Below, in pieces: positions 16,990 to 25,478 of a stretch of 64,000 bases of DNA. This stretch comes from Streptomyces scabichelini (GTDB taxonomy: Bacteria > Actinomycetota > Actinomycetes > Streptomycetales > Streptomycetaceae). Both the position numbers and the translations under genes were made by a program. Below the pieces are notes generated by a model. It searched no databases. It was not told where the DNA came from and was given only the letters and a program-made list of their open reading frames with translations. The stretch lies in the NCBI RefSeq assembly GCF_011045015.1, contig NZ_JAAKZY010000021.1:1-64000 (forward strand). Reading direction: 5' to 3'. The stretch's first letter is position 1; every line of letters starts with the position of its first letter.

Positions 16990-17325
16990 ATGGTGCGCTC
17001 GGCCACGACCACCGCGTTGCGGGGCGCCGCGCGCAACCTTGAGCTCTACGACACGGGCAATGTCGCCGGGCGGACGAAGTGTTCGCCCCGGATCTGATCG
17101 ACCACAACCCCGCTGACGGCGCCGCCTCGGGCATCGACGGCATGCGAGTGCTGATCGCCGCGGTCCGCGACGGATTCACCGACACGCAGCACCGGATCCT
17201 GTTCCAGCAGGAGCTTCCCGGCGGCTGGGTGGTCCTCCACTGGCGGATGACCGCGACCCACACCGGAGACGCCTTCGGGTTCGCCGCCAGTGGGGCGGTG
17301 TGGCCTGCAGTGCCTGCCGGTCGGC
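16990..17325 (+). pseudogene. SnoaL-like polyketide cyclase/ester cyclase, frameshifted
   Basis: The N-terminal piece (ALRGAARNLELYDTGNVAG) is in one frame and the continuation (ADEVFAPDLIDHNPADGAASGIDGMRVLIAAVRDGFTDTQHRILFQQELPGGWVVLHWRMTATHTGDAFGFAASG) is in another, with the shift near 17070. Together they resemble a SnoaL-like domain (FAPDxxDHNP, then a pair of strands around WRMTATHTG). The usual C-terminal strand is lost. It is most likely a dead gene. Confidence 0.6.
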
Positions 17326-17549
17326 TGCGGAAGGGCGAGGAGTCGGACGATGCACGGTCCCTTGTAATTGCAGGCAGCGAGGCGGCTTTCCCCGCGCGGT
17401 CCCGGCCATCGCCCGGATGTACAACCCCGCTGTACAACCCCGCCTTCGCCACATGGCCGGAAGGCACCGAAAGCGCAGTTCAGGTCGCCTGCTCACGGCT
17501 TTCGACACGCGCAGCGGCGATTGGCCGCAGCTTCGAGTCCTCGGCGGGG

Positions 17550-17890
17550 AACAAGGGTCGTGTCGGTGAGCAGGACGACGACGGCAGCAGCGGCGTCGAA
17601 CGAGTTGCGCCCGCATCCCGCCGAGGTCGGAGCCGGTCAGGCTCGTCCGCGCGACCGCATCCGCCACCTGGTCGGTCACCTGCCTGTGCAGCAGGAGCAG
17701 GAAGGTGGCAACGGCGGTCAGTGCGAGCTTTGCCAGTACCCAGTAGTGGCGGAACAGCCCCCAGGTGGTGCCCAGGGACTGGACGAGACCGGTCAGCAGT
17801 GAGACGCCTGGGTCGAAGACCGGTTGGCCGCCTCTCCCGAGGAGGAGGTCCGAGTACTACGTCAGCATCCGCCAGCACCTGGAGGGCAGC
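17550..17890 (-). pseudogene. membrane protein fragment (decayed)
   Basis: The minus strand reads VFDPGVSLLTGLVQSLGTTWGLFRHYWVLAKLALTAVATFLLLLHRQVTDQVADAV, two clear hydrophobic helices typical of small actinobacterial membrane proteins of unknown function. The N-terminal part is missing and the C-terminal part is broken into other frames. No intact start is found. Confidence 0.5.
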
Positions 17891-17963
17891 TCACCCGCTG
17901 TCCGTGCCGACAAGTAGGGGCTTCGGGAGGCCGCAACTGTTGCTCATCGAGTGCGGAAAGGCG

Positions 17964-18311
17964 TCAGCGGTGGCCCAACACGTTCACCACGCGACCGTTG
18001 GGGTCGCGGACGAAGAACCGCCGCACCCCCCACTCCTCGTCCTGCAGGGGATGAACGATTTCCGCACCGCTCTCCTGCATGACCGCGTAGGCCGCATCCA
18101 CATCGTCCACCTCCACGCTCATGTCGGGGGTGAGCGGCGCAGTCTTGTCGCCGGTCATGACGCTGATCTGCGCCGCCGGGGTGGACTGGGAAGCGAGTGT
18201 CATGATCCAGCCGTGGTTCATGACCTCCTTGAAGCCCAGCAGGCCGTAGAACTCCCGGTTTTCCTGCGCAGCCTCTGACTGGATGTTGGGCACGACACGA
18301 CGAACGGCCAT
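17964..18311 (-). CDS. VOC (glyoxalase/bleomycin resistance) superfamily protein
   Basis: This is a 115-residue single-domain VOC protein with paired beta-alpha-beta-beta-beta modules. It begins MAVRRVVPNIQSEAAQENREFYGLLGFK and ends with the typical GVRRFFVRDPNGRVVNVLGHR strand. The start at ATG 18311 was chosen over the longer frame because homology begins there. Such proteins bind metals or sequester drugs. It sits between decayed genes on the left and the biosynthetic cluster on the right, so it may be a cluster-edge resistance or housekeeping gene. The function is not defined. Confidence 0.8.
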   Translation of the reverse strand: MAVRRVVPNIQSEAAQENREFYGLLGFKEVMNHGWIMTLASQSTPAAQISVMTGDKTAPLTPDMSVEVDDVDAAYAVMQESGAEIVHPLQDEEWGVRRFFVRDPNGRVVNVLGHR

Positions 18312-18430
18312 CGGACGACTCCAAGTGAGTACGGGCGTATTTCTGGGCCTTCTCAGGAGTACTACAGCCCATCCATCACCGCACACACTATTCGCCATAG
18401 ACCCCAGGCCCGCTCTGGATAGCGACAGTT

Positions 18431-18740
18431 GGGCGACAGGTTCGATGTCAGCGAGCCGCTGCTTTGCCAGGCTTGATGGCCCACTGGCAGTCGAAACGGT
18501 AGAGGTGGCACCACGCGGATGCGGCAGCTTCCGGTGAAGTTCGACTCTCGCGATCCGCGCCTGCTCGACCACCCGTACACCGGTTATGCCGAGCTCCGCC
18601 CGGAAGCCCTCGGCATCGCGACCCCAATCCCCACGTCAGGTTCGGCGGTGGAGCAGCCATTGCCAGGGCGCAGCTCTGGCGCACGTGGAGGGCCGCGCCG
18701 TCATCAACTGGCGCCCATCCGCATTCGTTTGCTCCACCCT
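18431..18740 (+). pseudogene. internally deleted cytochrome P450 copy with its upstream region
   Basis: The start at 18519 encodes [30 protein letters not shown], almost the same as the N-terminus of the intact P450 at 23408 ([29 protein letters not shown]). Directly after it come NPHVRFGGG and, after a frameshift, GAALAHVEGRAVINW, matching the haem loop of the same enzyme ([24 protein letters not shown]). About 310 codons between them are missing. Homology extends upstream to about 18431, into the promoter/leader (GCGACAGGTTCGA, GCCAGGCT, GAGGTGGCA). This is the footprint of a duplicated P450 gene that suffered an internal deletion. Confidence 0.8.
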
Positions 18741-18765
18741 CGGGACGCGACCTCAGGAGTCACCG

Positions 18766-19869
18766 ATGACGACGGAAGACCTGTATACGCGCACCCCCGG
18801 CGACATGCTCTGGCAGGTGCCGGCGACCGGCTCGGCCTGCTTCAGCTGGGAATACGACGACGGCCGGGAGCGGCTGCTGGCCCTGTATCAGAAGGGCAAG
18901 GACAAGCAGTGGGACTCGGCTCTGCGCATCGACTGGGACCTGGAGGTGGATCCGCACGACCCGCTCGGCGTCCCGGATGAGGCGATGACGCTGTACGGCA
19001 CGCCGTACTGGGACAAGATGACCGACCGCGACAAGGGCGAGCTGCGTAAGCACTACGGGTCGTGGCAGTTCAGCCAGTTCCTGCACGGCGAGCAGGGCGC
19101 GATGGTGTGCGCGGCGCGGATCGTGGAGTCGGTGCCGGATCTGGACGCGAAGTTCTACTCGGCGACGCAGACGATGGACGAGGCGCGGCACGCGGAGATC
19201 TACAGCCGCTTCCTCAAAGACAAGATCGGGATGCTGTACCCGATCAACGACAACCTGCAGTCGCTGCTGGATGACACCCTGCAGGATTCGCGGTGGGACA
19301 TGCCGTATCTCGGGATGCAGGTCCTGATCGAGGGGTTGGCGCTGGCGGCGTTCGGGATGATCCGCGATAGCACCGACAAGCCGTTGCCGAAGCAGATCCT
19401 GGCGTACGTGATGCAGGACGAGGCGCGGCATGTGGCCTTCGGGCGGATGGCGCTGCGGGACTACTACAAGCAGCTGTCCTATGCCGAGCTCCGCGAGCGC
19501 GAGGAGTTCGTGATCGAGGGCTGCTGTCTGATGCGGGACCGGCTGCGTGGCACCGAGGTGCTGGAGAACTTCGGCATCCCGGCGGCGGAGGCGAACGAGC
19601 TGAGCGAGCGCAGTGAGTCTTTGCAGCGCTTCCGGCAGCTGCTGTTCAGTCGGATCGTGCCGTGCGTGAAGGACATCGGGCTGTGGGGCGAGCGGCTGCA
19701 GCGTGCCTATGTCGACATGGGTGTCTTCGAGATGGGCAACTCGAATCTCGACTTGCTGATGGAGCAGGACGAGGAGATCGCGGAGCGGCTGGACACGGAG
19801 CGGTTCGCGGCGGAGGAGGCGGAACGTACCGCCGAGGTGGAGGAGGCGATCGCGCAGGGGTGTCCGTAG
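18766..19869 (+). CDS. ferritin-like diiron oxygenase/reductase-type protein
   Basis: This 367-residue protein has a ferritin-like four-helix core of the ribonucleotide-reductase-R2-like class. Six diiron ligands are visible as two E...ExxH sets: E109 with E139/H142 (MDEARHAEI) and E189 with E219/H222 (QDEARHVAF). Such proteins activate O2 for hydroxylation, desaturation or N-oxygenation. The ATG at 18766 has AGGAG about six bases upstream. The gene lies directly behind a deleted P450 copy whose promoter region survives, so it may be transcribed from that captured promoter. It is convergent with the FAD oxidoreductase/OMT/P450 operon. The probable role is oxidation of a cluster intermediate; the substrate is not evident. 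Confidence 0.82.
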   Translation: MTTEDLYTRTPGDMLWQVPATGSACFSWEYDDGRERLLALYQKGKDKQWDSALRIDWDLEVDPHDPLGVPDEAMTLYGTPYWDKMTDRDKGELRKHYGSWQFSQFLHGEQGAMVCAARIVESVPDLDAKFYSATQTMDEARHAEIYSRFLKDKIGMLYPINDNLQSLLDDTLQDSRWDMPYLGMQVLIEGLALAAFGMIRDSTDKPLPKQILAYVMQDEARHVAFGRMALRDYYKQLSYAELREREEFVIEGCCLMRDRLRGTEVLENFGIPAAEANELSERSESLQRFRQLLFSRIVPCVKDIGLWGERLQRAYVDMGVFEMGNSNLDLLMEQDEEIAERLDTERFAAEEAERTAEVEEAIAQGCP

Positions 19870-20113
19870 TGTCGCAGGTTGGTTAGAGTTGTCCGCGTGT
19901 CTCACCCTGCGGTAGCCGAGGCGACACACTTTGCATCGGCATCACCACCAGCTCGTGCGTGACAACGAGTCGCTGGACGAGCTGGACGAGCTGGATGAGC
20001 TGCACGACTCGGGTCGGCCCACCGAGATCGCGGAGTTGACCGCTGAGCTGGGCGCCCGTCGCGCCGCTGCAATCCCGCCCCGGTGAATTCCAGGGCGGCA
20101 ACGGCGCGAGACT

Positions 20114-21559
20114 TTACGAGCTCACCTTTCCTGCGTGCGGGCTGTGGGAGGCTCCCTTCACCACCGCCTCGAATTCGGCCCTGCTCAGTCCAGTGGTGCG
20201 CGCTTCGGGCCGGGGGTGCTCGCGCAGATAAGCCATGATGTGCCGGGACACCGTACGTTCAGCCATCAGCTCCTGTGGAGTCAGCAGCATGTGGTACATG
20301 CGTAGGGCAGCGCTGCGGACGAGGGGATCGTGTTCGCGCAACACGGTCATGGCCTGCACAAATCGGCTGGTGAGGTCCGTACCCGGCTTGGCGGTGAGGC
20401 CGCGGACGCCGAGCTCCAGCTGCTCGTGGCGCACCGCATCGGTGGCAAGCTGAAGTTCGAACCAGCTGCCGAGCACCTTCGCGGTCCACTGCTCGAAGGA
20501 GACGACGTACCCGGCCGGGTTCCGTACCGCCTCCTCAGCGGTGTCCGCCAGCTGTCGGGCATGGGTGAAAGTGAGAGAGACGCCACGCCCGAAGGTGGGG
20601 TTGGTCTGCATCGCGGCGTCTCCCAGCAGCACGAGACCAGCGACGAGAGGGCGCTCGTGCTCGTCGAGCAGCCGGCGCCACCGGTTCTCGATCCTGCCCA
20701 TGGGGAGAGGAGTGCCTGTCGGTACGCCGCGCTCGAGCCAGGGAGCTGTCTGCGGAACCGACTCCAGGAAGCGGGTGAAGGCGCCCGGTTCGCGCAATTG
20801 GTGCCGCAGCGGGTCCTTGACGGAGACCGTCGCGGACAGCTGGAAGGTGTTGTTGTCCCCGGGAAAGGCCAGGGCAGTGGCGTAGTCCAGCTCCGTCACC
20901 GCAGGAACGTCCGTCGAGGGGAAAGCGGCCCCGCCGCGCAGCCGGTAATGCTGCGTCAAGTAGAAGAATCCGCATGGCTGGGCCCGCTCGGTCGGCGGTC
21001 GGACGCCGAGCTCTGCCACCCTCTTCGCGACCTGCGACCGGCGTCCGCTCGCGTCCACGACGAGGTCGGCAACGTACTCCGTGCCATCAGCCGTCCGTAC
21101 CCCCGATACGCGTGGCACGCCCTCCACCCAGCCGTCGACGCGGAGGCCCGTCACGCGGGCTCCACAGACCACCTCGACGCCCGGCTCCGCCTGTGCCGCC
21201 CGACGCACCACCCCTTCATAGACGAGCCTGCGGGAGAGAACGGTGGTCTCGCTGCTCCCATGTTCCAGAGGGGTGAGACGAGCGCCGCGTGCGATCACCG
21301 CATCAAGAACGTCCGGAGCCTCCTGCCGGAGTATGCGGGTCGACAAGGCGAGGAAAGCGTGACCTTGGCGCGCGTGCGACACCTCGGACCGCTCCCATGT
21401 GAACACGTCCCCGTCGGGGGGAGCGTCGCCCGGCGGCGGGCCGCCACTCTCCAGCACTGTCACTCGGTGTCCGCGCCGAGCGCAGAACACCGCCGCCGCC
21501 GATCCCGCCAGACCAGCTCCGACGATCAATATCTCCGCCATGCCCTCTTCCCGTCTCAC
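20114..21559 (-). CDS. FAD-dependent oxidoreductase (GGR/halogenase-like fold)
   Basis: This protein of up to 481 residues belongs to the p-hydroxybenzoate-hydroxylase-fold flavoproteins that include geranylgeranyl-reductase-like and monooxygenase members. The dinucleotide motif ILIVGAGLAGSAAAVFCARRG is near the N-terminus, DLVVDASGRRS in the middle, and the second FAD motif GLVLLGDAAMQTNPTFGRG near residue 320. No halogenase WxWxIP motif is seen. The start is either GTG 21559, overlapping the upstream OMT stop (GTGA), or ATG 21541, with GGGAAGAGGG before it. It is the last gene of a P450-OMT-FAD operon. The probable role is hydroxylation or reduction of an intermediate (inference). Confidence 0.85.
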   Translation of the reverse strand: MRREEGMAEILIVGAGLAGSAAAVFCARRGHRVTVLESGGPPPGDAPPDGDVFTWERSEVSHARQGHAFLALSTRILRQEAPDVLDAVIARGARLTPLEHGSSETTVLSRRLVYEGVVRRAAQAEPGVEVVCGARVTGLRVDGWVEGVPRVSGVRTADGTEYVADLVVDASGRRSQVAKRVAELGVRPPTERAQPCGFFYLTQHYRLRGGAAFPSTDVPAVTELDYATALAFPGDNNTFQLSATVSVKDPLRHQLREPGAFTRFLESVPQTAPWLERGVPTGTPLPMGRIENRWRRLLDEHERPLVAGLVLLGDAAMQTNPTFGRGVSLTFTHARQLADTAEEAVRNPAGYVVSFEQWTAKVLGSWFELQLATDAVRHEQLELGVRGLTAKPGTDLTSRFVQAMTVLREHDPLVRSAALRMYHMLLTPQELMAERTVSRHIMAYLREHPRPEARTTGLSRAEFEAVVKGASHSPHAGKVSS

Positions 21560-22191
21560 GCCCGCCGAATGAGCGTGACCCCTTCGCGGATGGTCAGCAT
21601 CACTTGTTCGACCCGCGGATCGTCACGCACCTTCTCGTTGAATTCCCGCATCGCTACCGTGTCCGGCTTCTGGTCCTGCGGATTGGCGACGCCGCCGAAC
21701 TGGAGCACATTGTCGACGGCTATCACTCCACGTTCGGAAAGTATTGGGAGCACAGCCTCGTAATAGCGGCCGTACCCGGTCTTGTCCGCATCGATGAATA
21801 CAAGATCGAAGGAGTCTTCCAGCGACTTTATTTGCTCCAGGGCCGGACCTGTGCGTAGCTCGATTCGGTCGGCCCAAGGCGACTTGGCGATGTGCCGCTG
21901 GGCTATCTCCGCGTGCGCGGGGTCGATTTCGCAGGTCACCAATTTCCCGTCCGGCGGAAGCTCGGCCGCCATGCAGAGCGCCGAGTAGCCGGTGAACGTG
22001 CCGACCTCCAGCACGCGCTGCGGCCGGAACATGTGTACCAGCATCGCCAGGAACCGGCCTTCCAGCGGACCAACCATCATCTGCGGTAGGTCGCACAGCT
22101 TTCGGGTCTCCTCGGCCAGGTCGGTCAGCCACGCCGGCTCCGGGGCCGAGTGTTCTTCGGCGTACGCTTCCACCTTCGGCCTGACAATCAT
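21556..22191 (-). CDS. class I SAM-dependent O-methyltransferase (CCoAOMT type)
   Basis: This 211-residue protein of the caffeoyl-CoA O-methyltransferase family is a cation-dependent methyltransferase of catechol-type hydroxyls. The SAM motif is VLEVGTFTGYSALCMA, motif II is LVFIDADKTGYGRYYE (DADK binds the metal), and VAVDNVL follows. The ATG at 22191 overlaps the stop of the P450 gene (ATGA), and AGGAGG lies seven bases upstream. This family usually methylates vicinal dihydroxy aromatics, which suggests that an additional ring hydroxyl is introduced by one of the P450 or FAD enzymes nearby (inference). Confidence 0.9.
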   Translation of the reverse strand: MIVRPKVEAYAEEHSAPEPAWLTDLAEETRKLCDLPQMMVGPLEGRFLAMLVHMFRPQRVLEVGTFTGYSALCMAAELPPDGKLVTCEIDPAHAEIAQRHIAKSPWADRIELRTGPALEQIKSLEDSFDLVFIDADKTGYGRYYEAVLPILSERGVIAVDNVLQFGGVANPQDQKPDTVAMREFNEKVRDDPRVEQVMLTIREGVTLIRRA

Positions 22192-23408
22192 CTGTCCTCC
22201 TGATGTGCTGTCTGCGGACGCAGCGCGACGGGGATGCTCTGATAGCCGCGGAATGTGACGCTGGGGCGCCTGACGATCTCACCGGCCAGGTGCGGGGGCT
22301 CGGCCGTACGAGCCAGCCAGTCGGCGACGGCGCGGCCCTCGACCTGTGCGAGGGCGGCGCCCAGGCAGTGGTGCGGTCCGCCGCCGAAGCTGACGTGCGG
22401 GTTGGGGTCGCGGGTGATGTCGATGTCCTCCGGCCGGTCGAAACGTGCGGGGTCGTGGTTCGCCGCGCCGAGCAGCAGGACGAGGATCCGGCCGGGGCGG
22501 ACGGTCCTTCCGTCGATGTCCACCGGCTCCTTCACGTAACGGGCGGTCGCCTGGATCGGGGCGTCGTAGCGGAGCATCTCCTCCACGGTGCTCGCGGCGA
22601 GTTCGGGTCGCCGGCGCAGCAGCCGGAGCTGGTCGGGCTGTGTGAGCAGCGCCGACCAGATCGTCGAGATCAGGTTGGTGGTGGTCTCGAAGCCTGCGAA
22701 GAACAGGAACACGATGTTGTCGATGAGGGTCTCGTGGTCCAGGTCCGGCGTTTCCCGCTGCACGGCCAGCAGATTGCTGATCAGGTCGTTGGACGGGCGG
22801 GTGGCGTGCTCGTCGACCAGGTTCTTGATGTAGTCGCGCAGCCAGGTGACCGCCGCGTGTGCTCCCTCCCGTTCCTCGGGCGGCACGTAGAGGGCGAATG
22901 CCTTGGCGAGTTCCACGGCGTGCGGCCGCACTGCCGCACGATCCACGTCCGGGATGCCGATCAGTTCGCAGACCACCGTGACCGGCAGCGGGAAGGCCAG
23001 GTCGTCGACCACGTTCATGTGGCCACGTTCCTGGGCCGCGGTCATGAGCTCGTCGACCTGCCCTGCCACATAGGTGTAGAGCCGGCGCATCAGCGAGGGG
23101 CTGAACGACTGCTGCATGATCCGCCGCCAGAACGTGTGCGTCGGGGGGTCCTGGTCGAGGACGATGCGCTGGAGGAAGTCGTTGGCCGGGCCGGTGCCGT
23201 TGGAGAACTCGTGGAACTCGGCGGGGTATTCATGCCCGAGCCGGCGGTCCTTGAGCAGCTGGGAGACGTCCGCGTGGTGGGAGACCACCCATTGCCCCGC
23301 GGAACCGCGTGCCAGCCGCCCGGCTGCCCGGAGCTCGGCGTACACCGGGTAGGGGTCTTCGAGCACGCGCGGATCGCGGGAGTCGAATTTCGCCGGGAGC
23401 TGCCGCAT
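22188..23408 (-). CDS. cytochrome P450
   Basis: This is a bacterial class I P450 of about 406 residues. The I-helix oxygen-binding motif is AGFETTT, the ExxR region is [18 protein letters not shown], and the haem loop is [10 protein letters not shown]. The start MRQLPAKF at 23408 was chosen because GGAGG precedes it and the decayed copy at 18519 starts at the same residue. It heads the P450-OMT-FAD oxidoreductase operon and is divergent from another P450 at 23564. The two P450s are related paralogues ([20 protein letters not shown] in both). The likely role is aromatic or aliphatic hydroxylation during tailoring; no ferredoxin gene is in the window. Confidence 0.9.
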   Translation of the reverse strand: MRQLPAKFDSRDPRVLEDPYPVYAELRAAGRLARGSAGQWVVSHHADVSQLLKDRRLGHEYPAEFHEFSNGTGPANDFLQRIVLDQDPPTHTFWRRIMQQSFSPSLMRRLYTYVAGQVDELMTAAQERGHMNVVDDLAFPLPVTVVCELIGIPDVDRAAVRPHAVELAKAFALYVPPEEREGAHAAVTWLRDYIKNLVDEHATRPSNDLISNLLAVQRETPDLDHETLIDNIVFLFFAGFETTTNLISTIWSALLTQPDQLRLLRRRPELAASTVEEMLRYDAPIQATARYVKEPVDIDGRTVRPGRILVLLLGAANHDPARFDRPEDIDITRDPNPHVSFGGGPHHCLGAALAQVEGRAVADWLARTAEPPHLAGEIVRRPSVTFRGYQSIPVALRPQTAHQEDR

Positions 23409-23494
23409 CTTGCGTCTGCCACCTCCGCCGTCGCCTGTTCCGGTCGGCCACCGAGCCTGGCAGAGCCAGGGTGGGTCGGCCTCGAACCTGTCGG

Positions 23495-23545
23495 TCAACC
23501 TTCGCGCTCCGGCCGGACGCCGCGGTGCCGCGGCTACGTTGGGGG
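23495..23545 (+). promoter_or_regulatory. candidate cluster promoter before the second P450
   Basis: The extended -10-like word GGCTACGTT at 23532-23540 is identical to that before the MFS (31434) and condensation (43180) genes. Upstream, TTCGCGCTCC only weakly matches the TTTCACCGGCGC box. The first base of the transcript would fall roughly 15-20 bases before the ATG at 23564, leaving room for the GGAGG. Confidence 0.45.
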
Positions 23546-23563
23546 CGATTTCGGAGGTGTCTC

Positions 23564-24781
23564 ATGCTGTCGGACATGCCGCGGTACGTACTTGACGACA
23601 ACAAGAACGTGGAGGACCCGTATCCGGTCTACCGGCGACTGAGGGAGTACGGTCCGGTGTGCCGGGGCGGTCCCGGACAGTGGGTGTTTTCCCGGCATGC
23701 CGAGGTCAGCGCGCTGCTGCGCGAGCCCCGCCTGGGCCGCGAGTTCCCGGAGCAGTACCAGGCGATTTCGATCGGGCAGGGCCCGGCCAACGACTACCTC
23801 CAGCGGATCATCATCAACCGCGACAGCGACGCCCACGTCCGGCTGCGGCGCCTGCTGACCAAGTCGCTGAACCCCGCCATGGTGCGCACGCTCGACGGCC
23901 CCATCGGCGCGCTCGTCGACCGGCTCCTCGACCAGTTGGCCGACCGCGACACCTGGGACCTGGTGGCAGATCTGGCGGTCCCCGTCCCGGTGTCGGTGAT
24001 GAGCGAGCTGCTCGGCATTCCGGACGCCGACCGTGACATGGTCGCCCGGTGGTCCACCTCGCTGGCGCAGGCGTTCGCGGTGTTCATCCCGGAGGAGAAG
24101 CAGCGCGAGGCGCATGAGGCGGTCGTTCAGCTGCGCGAGTACTTCGCCGGCCTGCTGCGCGAACGACGCCGGCGGCCGGGCGAGGACCTGCTGTCGCGGA
24201 TGCTCATGGCGGTGCGGGACGGTACCGAGCCGCTGACTGATGAGGAGATCGTCGACAACGCGCTCTTTGTGTACTACGCAGGCTTCGAGACCACCACCAA
24301 CATGATCGCCACGGGCGGCAGCGTGCTCCTCACAGAGCCCCATGCGCAGCGCACGTTGCGCGCGGATCCGAGCATCATCCCCACAGCGCTCGACGAGTTC
24401 ATGCGGTTCGACGCGCCGATCCACGCCACCTCGCGGCTGGCCCTGGAACCGATCGAGATCGCCGGGCACACCGTCCGCGCGGGACGGGTCGTCGTACTCC
24501 TCCTGGCGTCGGCGAACCGTGACGCATCGGTGTTCGCGGAGCCCGACCGGGTGGACCTGACGCGTTCGCCCAATCCGCACGTCAGCTTCGGGGGAGGGGT
24601 CCACCTCTGCCTGGGAGCGGCGCTGGCGCGGATCGAAGGCGCGGTCGTGTTCGACCGGCTGATGGCCCGCTTCTCGCACCTCGAGCCGGCCGGGCCGACG
24701 CGCTGGAGCCCCAGCAGCGGCGGCTTCCGGTTCCCGTACTCGGCCTACGAGAAGATTCCCGTCGCGGCAGTGCCGTCCTGA
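23564..24781 (+). CDS. cytochrome P450
   Basis: This 405-residue P450 has the I-helix motif AGFETTT, ExxR in the LDEFMRFDAPIHATSRLA context, and the haem-binding loop FGGGVHLCLG. The ATG at 23564 has GGAGG seven bases upstream. It is divergent from the paralogous P450 at 23408, with a 155-bp shared promoter region. Its 3' end overlaps the convergent phosphopantetheinyl transferase gene by 37 bp. The presence of two intact and one deleted P450 of one subfamily in 6 kb points to local duplication. The probable role is oxidation of the peptide or of the acyl unit handled by the FAAL/ACP pair; the substrate is unknown. Confidence 0.9.
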   Translation: MLSDMPRYVLDDNKNVEDPYPVYRRLREYGPVCRGGPGQWVFSRHAEVSALLREPRLGREFPEQYQAISIGQGPANDYLQRIIINRDSDAHVRLRRLLTKSLNPAMVRTLDGPIGALVDRLLDQLADRDTWDLVADLAVPVPVSVMSELLGIPDADRDMVARWSTSLAQAFAVFIPEEKQREAHEAVVQLREYFAGLLRERRRRPGEDLLSRMLMAVRDGTEPLTDEEIVDNALFVYYAGFETTTNMIATGGSVLLTEPHAQRTLRADPSIIPTALDEFMRFDAPIHATSRLALEPIEIAGHTVRAGRVVVLLLASANRDASVFAEPDRVDLTRSPNPHVSFGGGVHLCLGAALARIEGAVVFDRLMARFSHLEPAGPTRWSPSSGGFRFPYSAYEKIPVAAVPS

Positions 24782-25470
24782 TCGTCCGGGGCCGGAACGG
24801 TGGCGGGCAGTGCGCCCGCAGCCGTTGTGATCGCGGTGACCAGGACACCGTGCCGCGCCAGCCATTGCCCGCGCACGGCGGGGAACCCGGACGCCGCGCC
24901 CGTGGGCCGCACGACGTACCCGCGCCCCCGGGCGTCCCCGGGTGACGGGGCGAACCTGACCTCGGCGCCGTCGAAGCCCAGCCAGGAACCCGTCGCGGGC
25001 GACCACAGCTTGTAGAAGGCCTCCTTGGCACAGAAGAGCAACCGGTCCCACCGGACCGCGGGATGGGCGGACCGCAGAGCGGCGAGGTGCTGCAGCTCTC
25101 CGGCCGACGCGATATGCCCGACCACGGTGTCCGGGAGCGGCTCGTCCGGCTCGGCGTCGATGCCCAGGCCGGACACCGCCGAGGCGTGCGCGACGACGGC
25201 GGCCCGATAGCCCGCGCAGTGCGTGAGGCTCCCGACCAGCCCGTCCGGCCAGCGCGGCGCGCCGAGCCGCCCGGGCAGCAACGGCGCGGGTATCCGCCCC
25301 AGGCGGCGCATGCACTGCGCGGCAGCCCACCGGACCGTCGTGTACTCCCAGGTCCGTGCCGCCACGGCGTTTTCCACCAGCGCACGCTCGGAGTCGAAGA
25401 GCCGGTGGGTGCGCGCGTCGCCGAAGAGGTCGCATGCGGCGACCTCCGCCGGCACCAGCTCCTCGATCAC
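24745..25470 (-). CDS. 4'-phosphopantetheinyl transferase (EntD/Sfp type)
   Basis: This enzyme attaches the phosphopantetheine arm from CoA to the serine of carrier proteins, converting apo to holo ArCP, PCP and ACP domains. The 241-residue product shows the family motifs: LTHCAGYRAAVVA in the N-terminal half, LGIDAEPDEPL (Mg-binding Asp/Glu), and WDRLLFCAKEAFYKLW. The architecture (the N-terminal RWAAAQCMRRLG region) fits siderophore-associated EntD-like enzymes. It lies 8 bp downstream of the aryl-AMP ligase gene on the same strand, so the two are co-transcribed: one arms the carriers and the other loads the first. Confidence 0.93.
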   Translation of the reverse strand: MIEELVPAEVAACDLFGDARTHRLFDSERALVENAVAARTWEYTTVRWAAAQCMRRLGRIPAPLLPGRLGAPRWPDGLVGSLTHCAGYRAAVVAHASAVSGLGIDAEPDEPLPDTVVGHIASAGELQHLAALRSAHPAVRWDRLLFCAKEAFYKLWSPATGSWLGFDGAEVRFAPSPGDARGRGYVVRPTGAASGFPAVRGQWLARHGVLVTAITTAAGALPATVPAPDDQDGTAATGIFS

Positions 25471-25478
25471 GCCGGGCC

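Noticed and set aside
17480..17878. 132-codon minus-strand open frame
   Set aside because: The adjacent frame encodes clear membrane helices of a decayed protein, so this frame is a shadow.
20114..21559. Flavin-dependent halogenase
   Set aside because: FAD motifs fit the wider fold, but the halogenase WxWxIP motif was not found.
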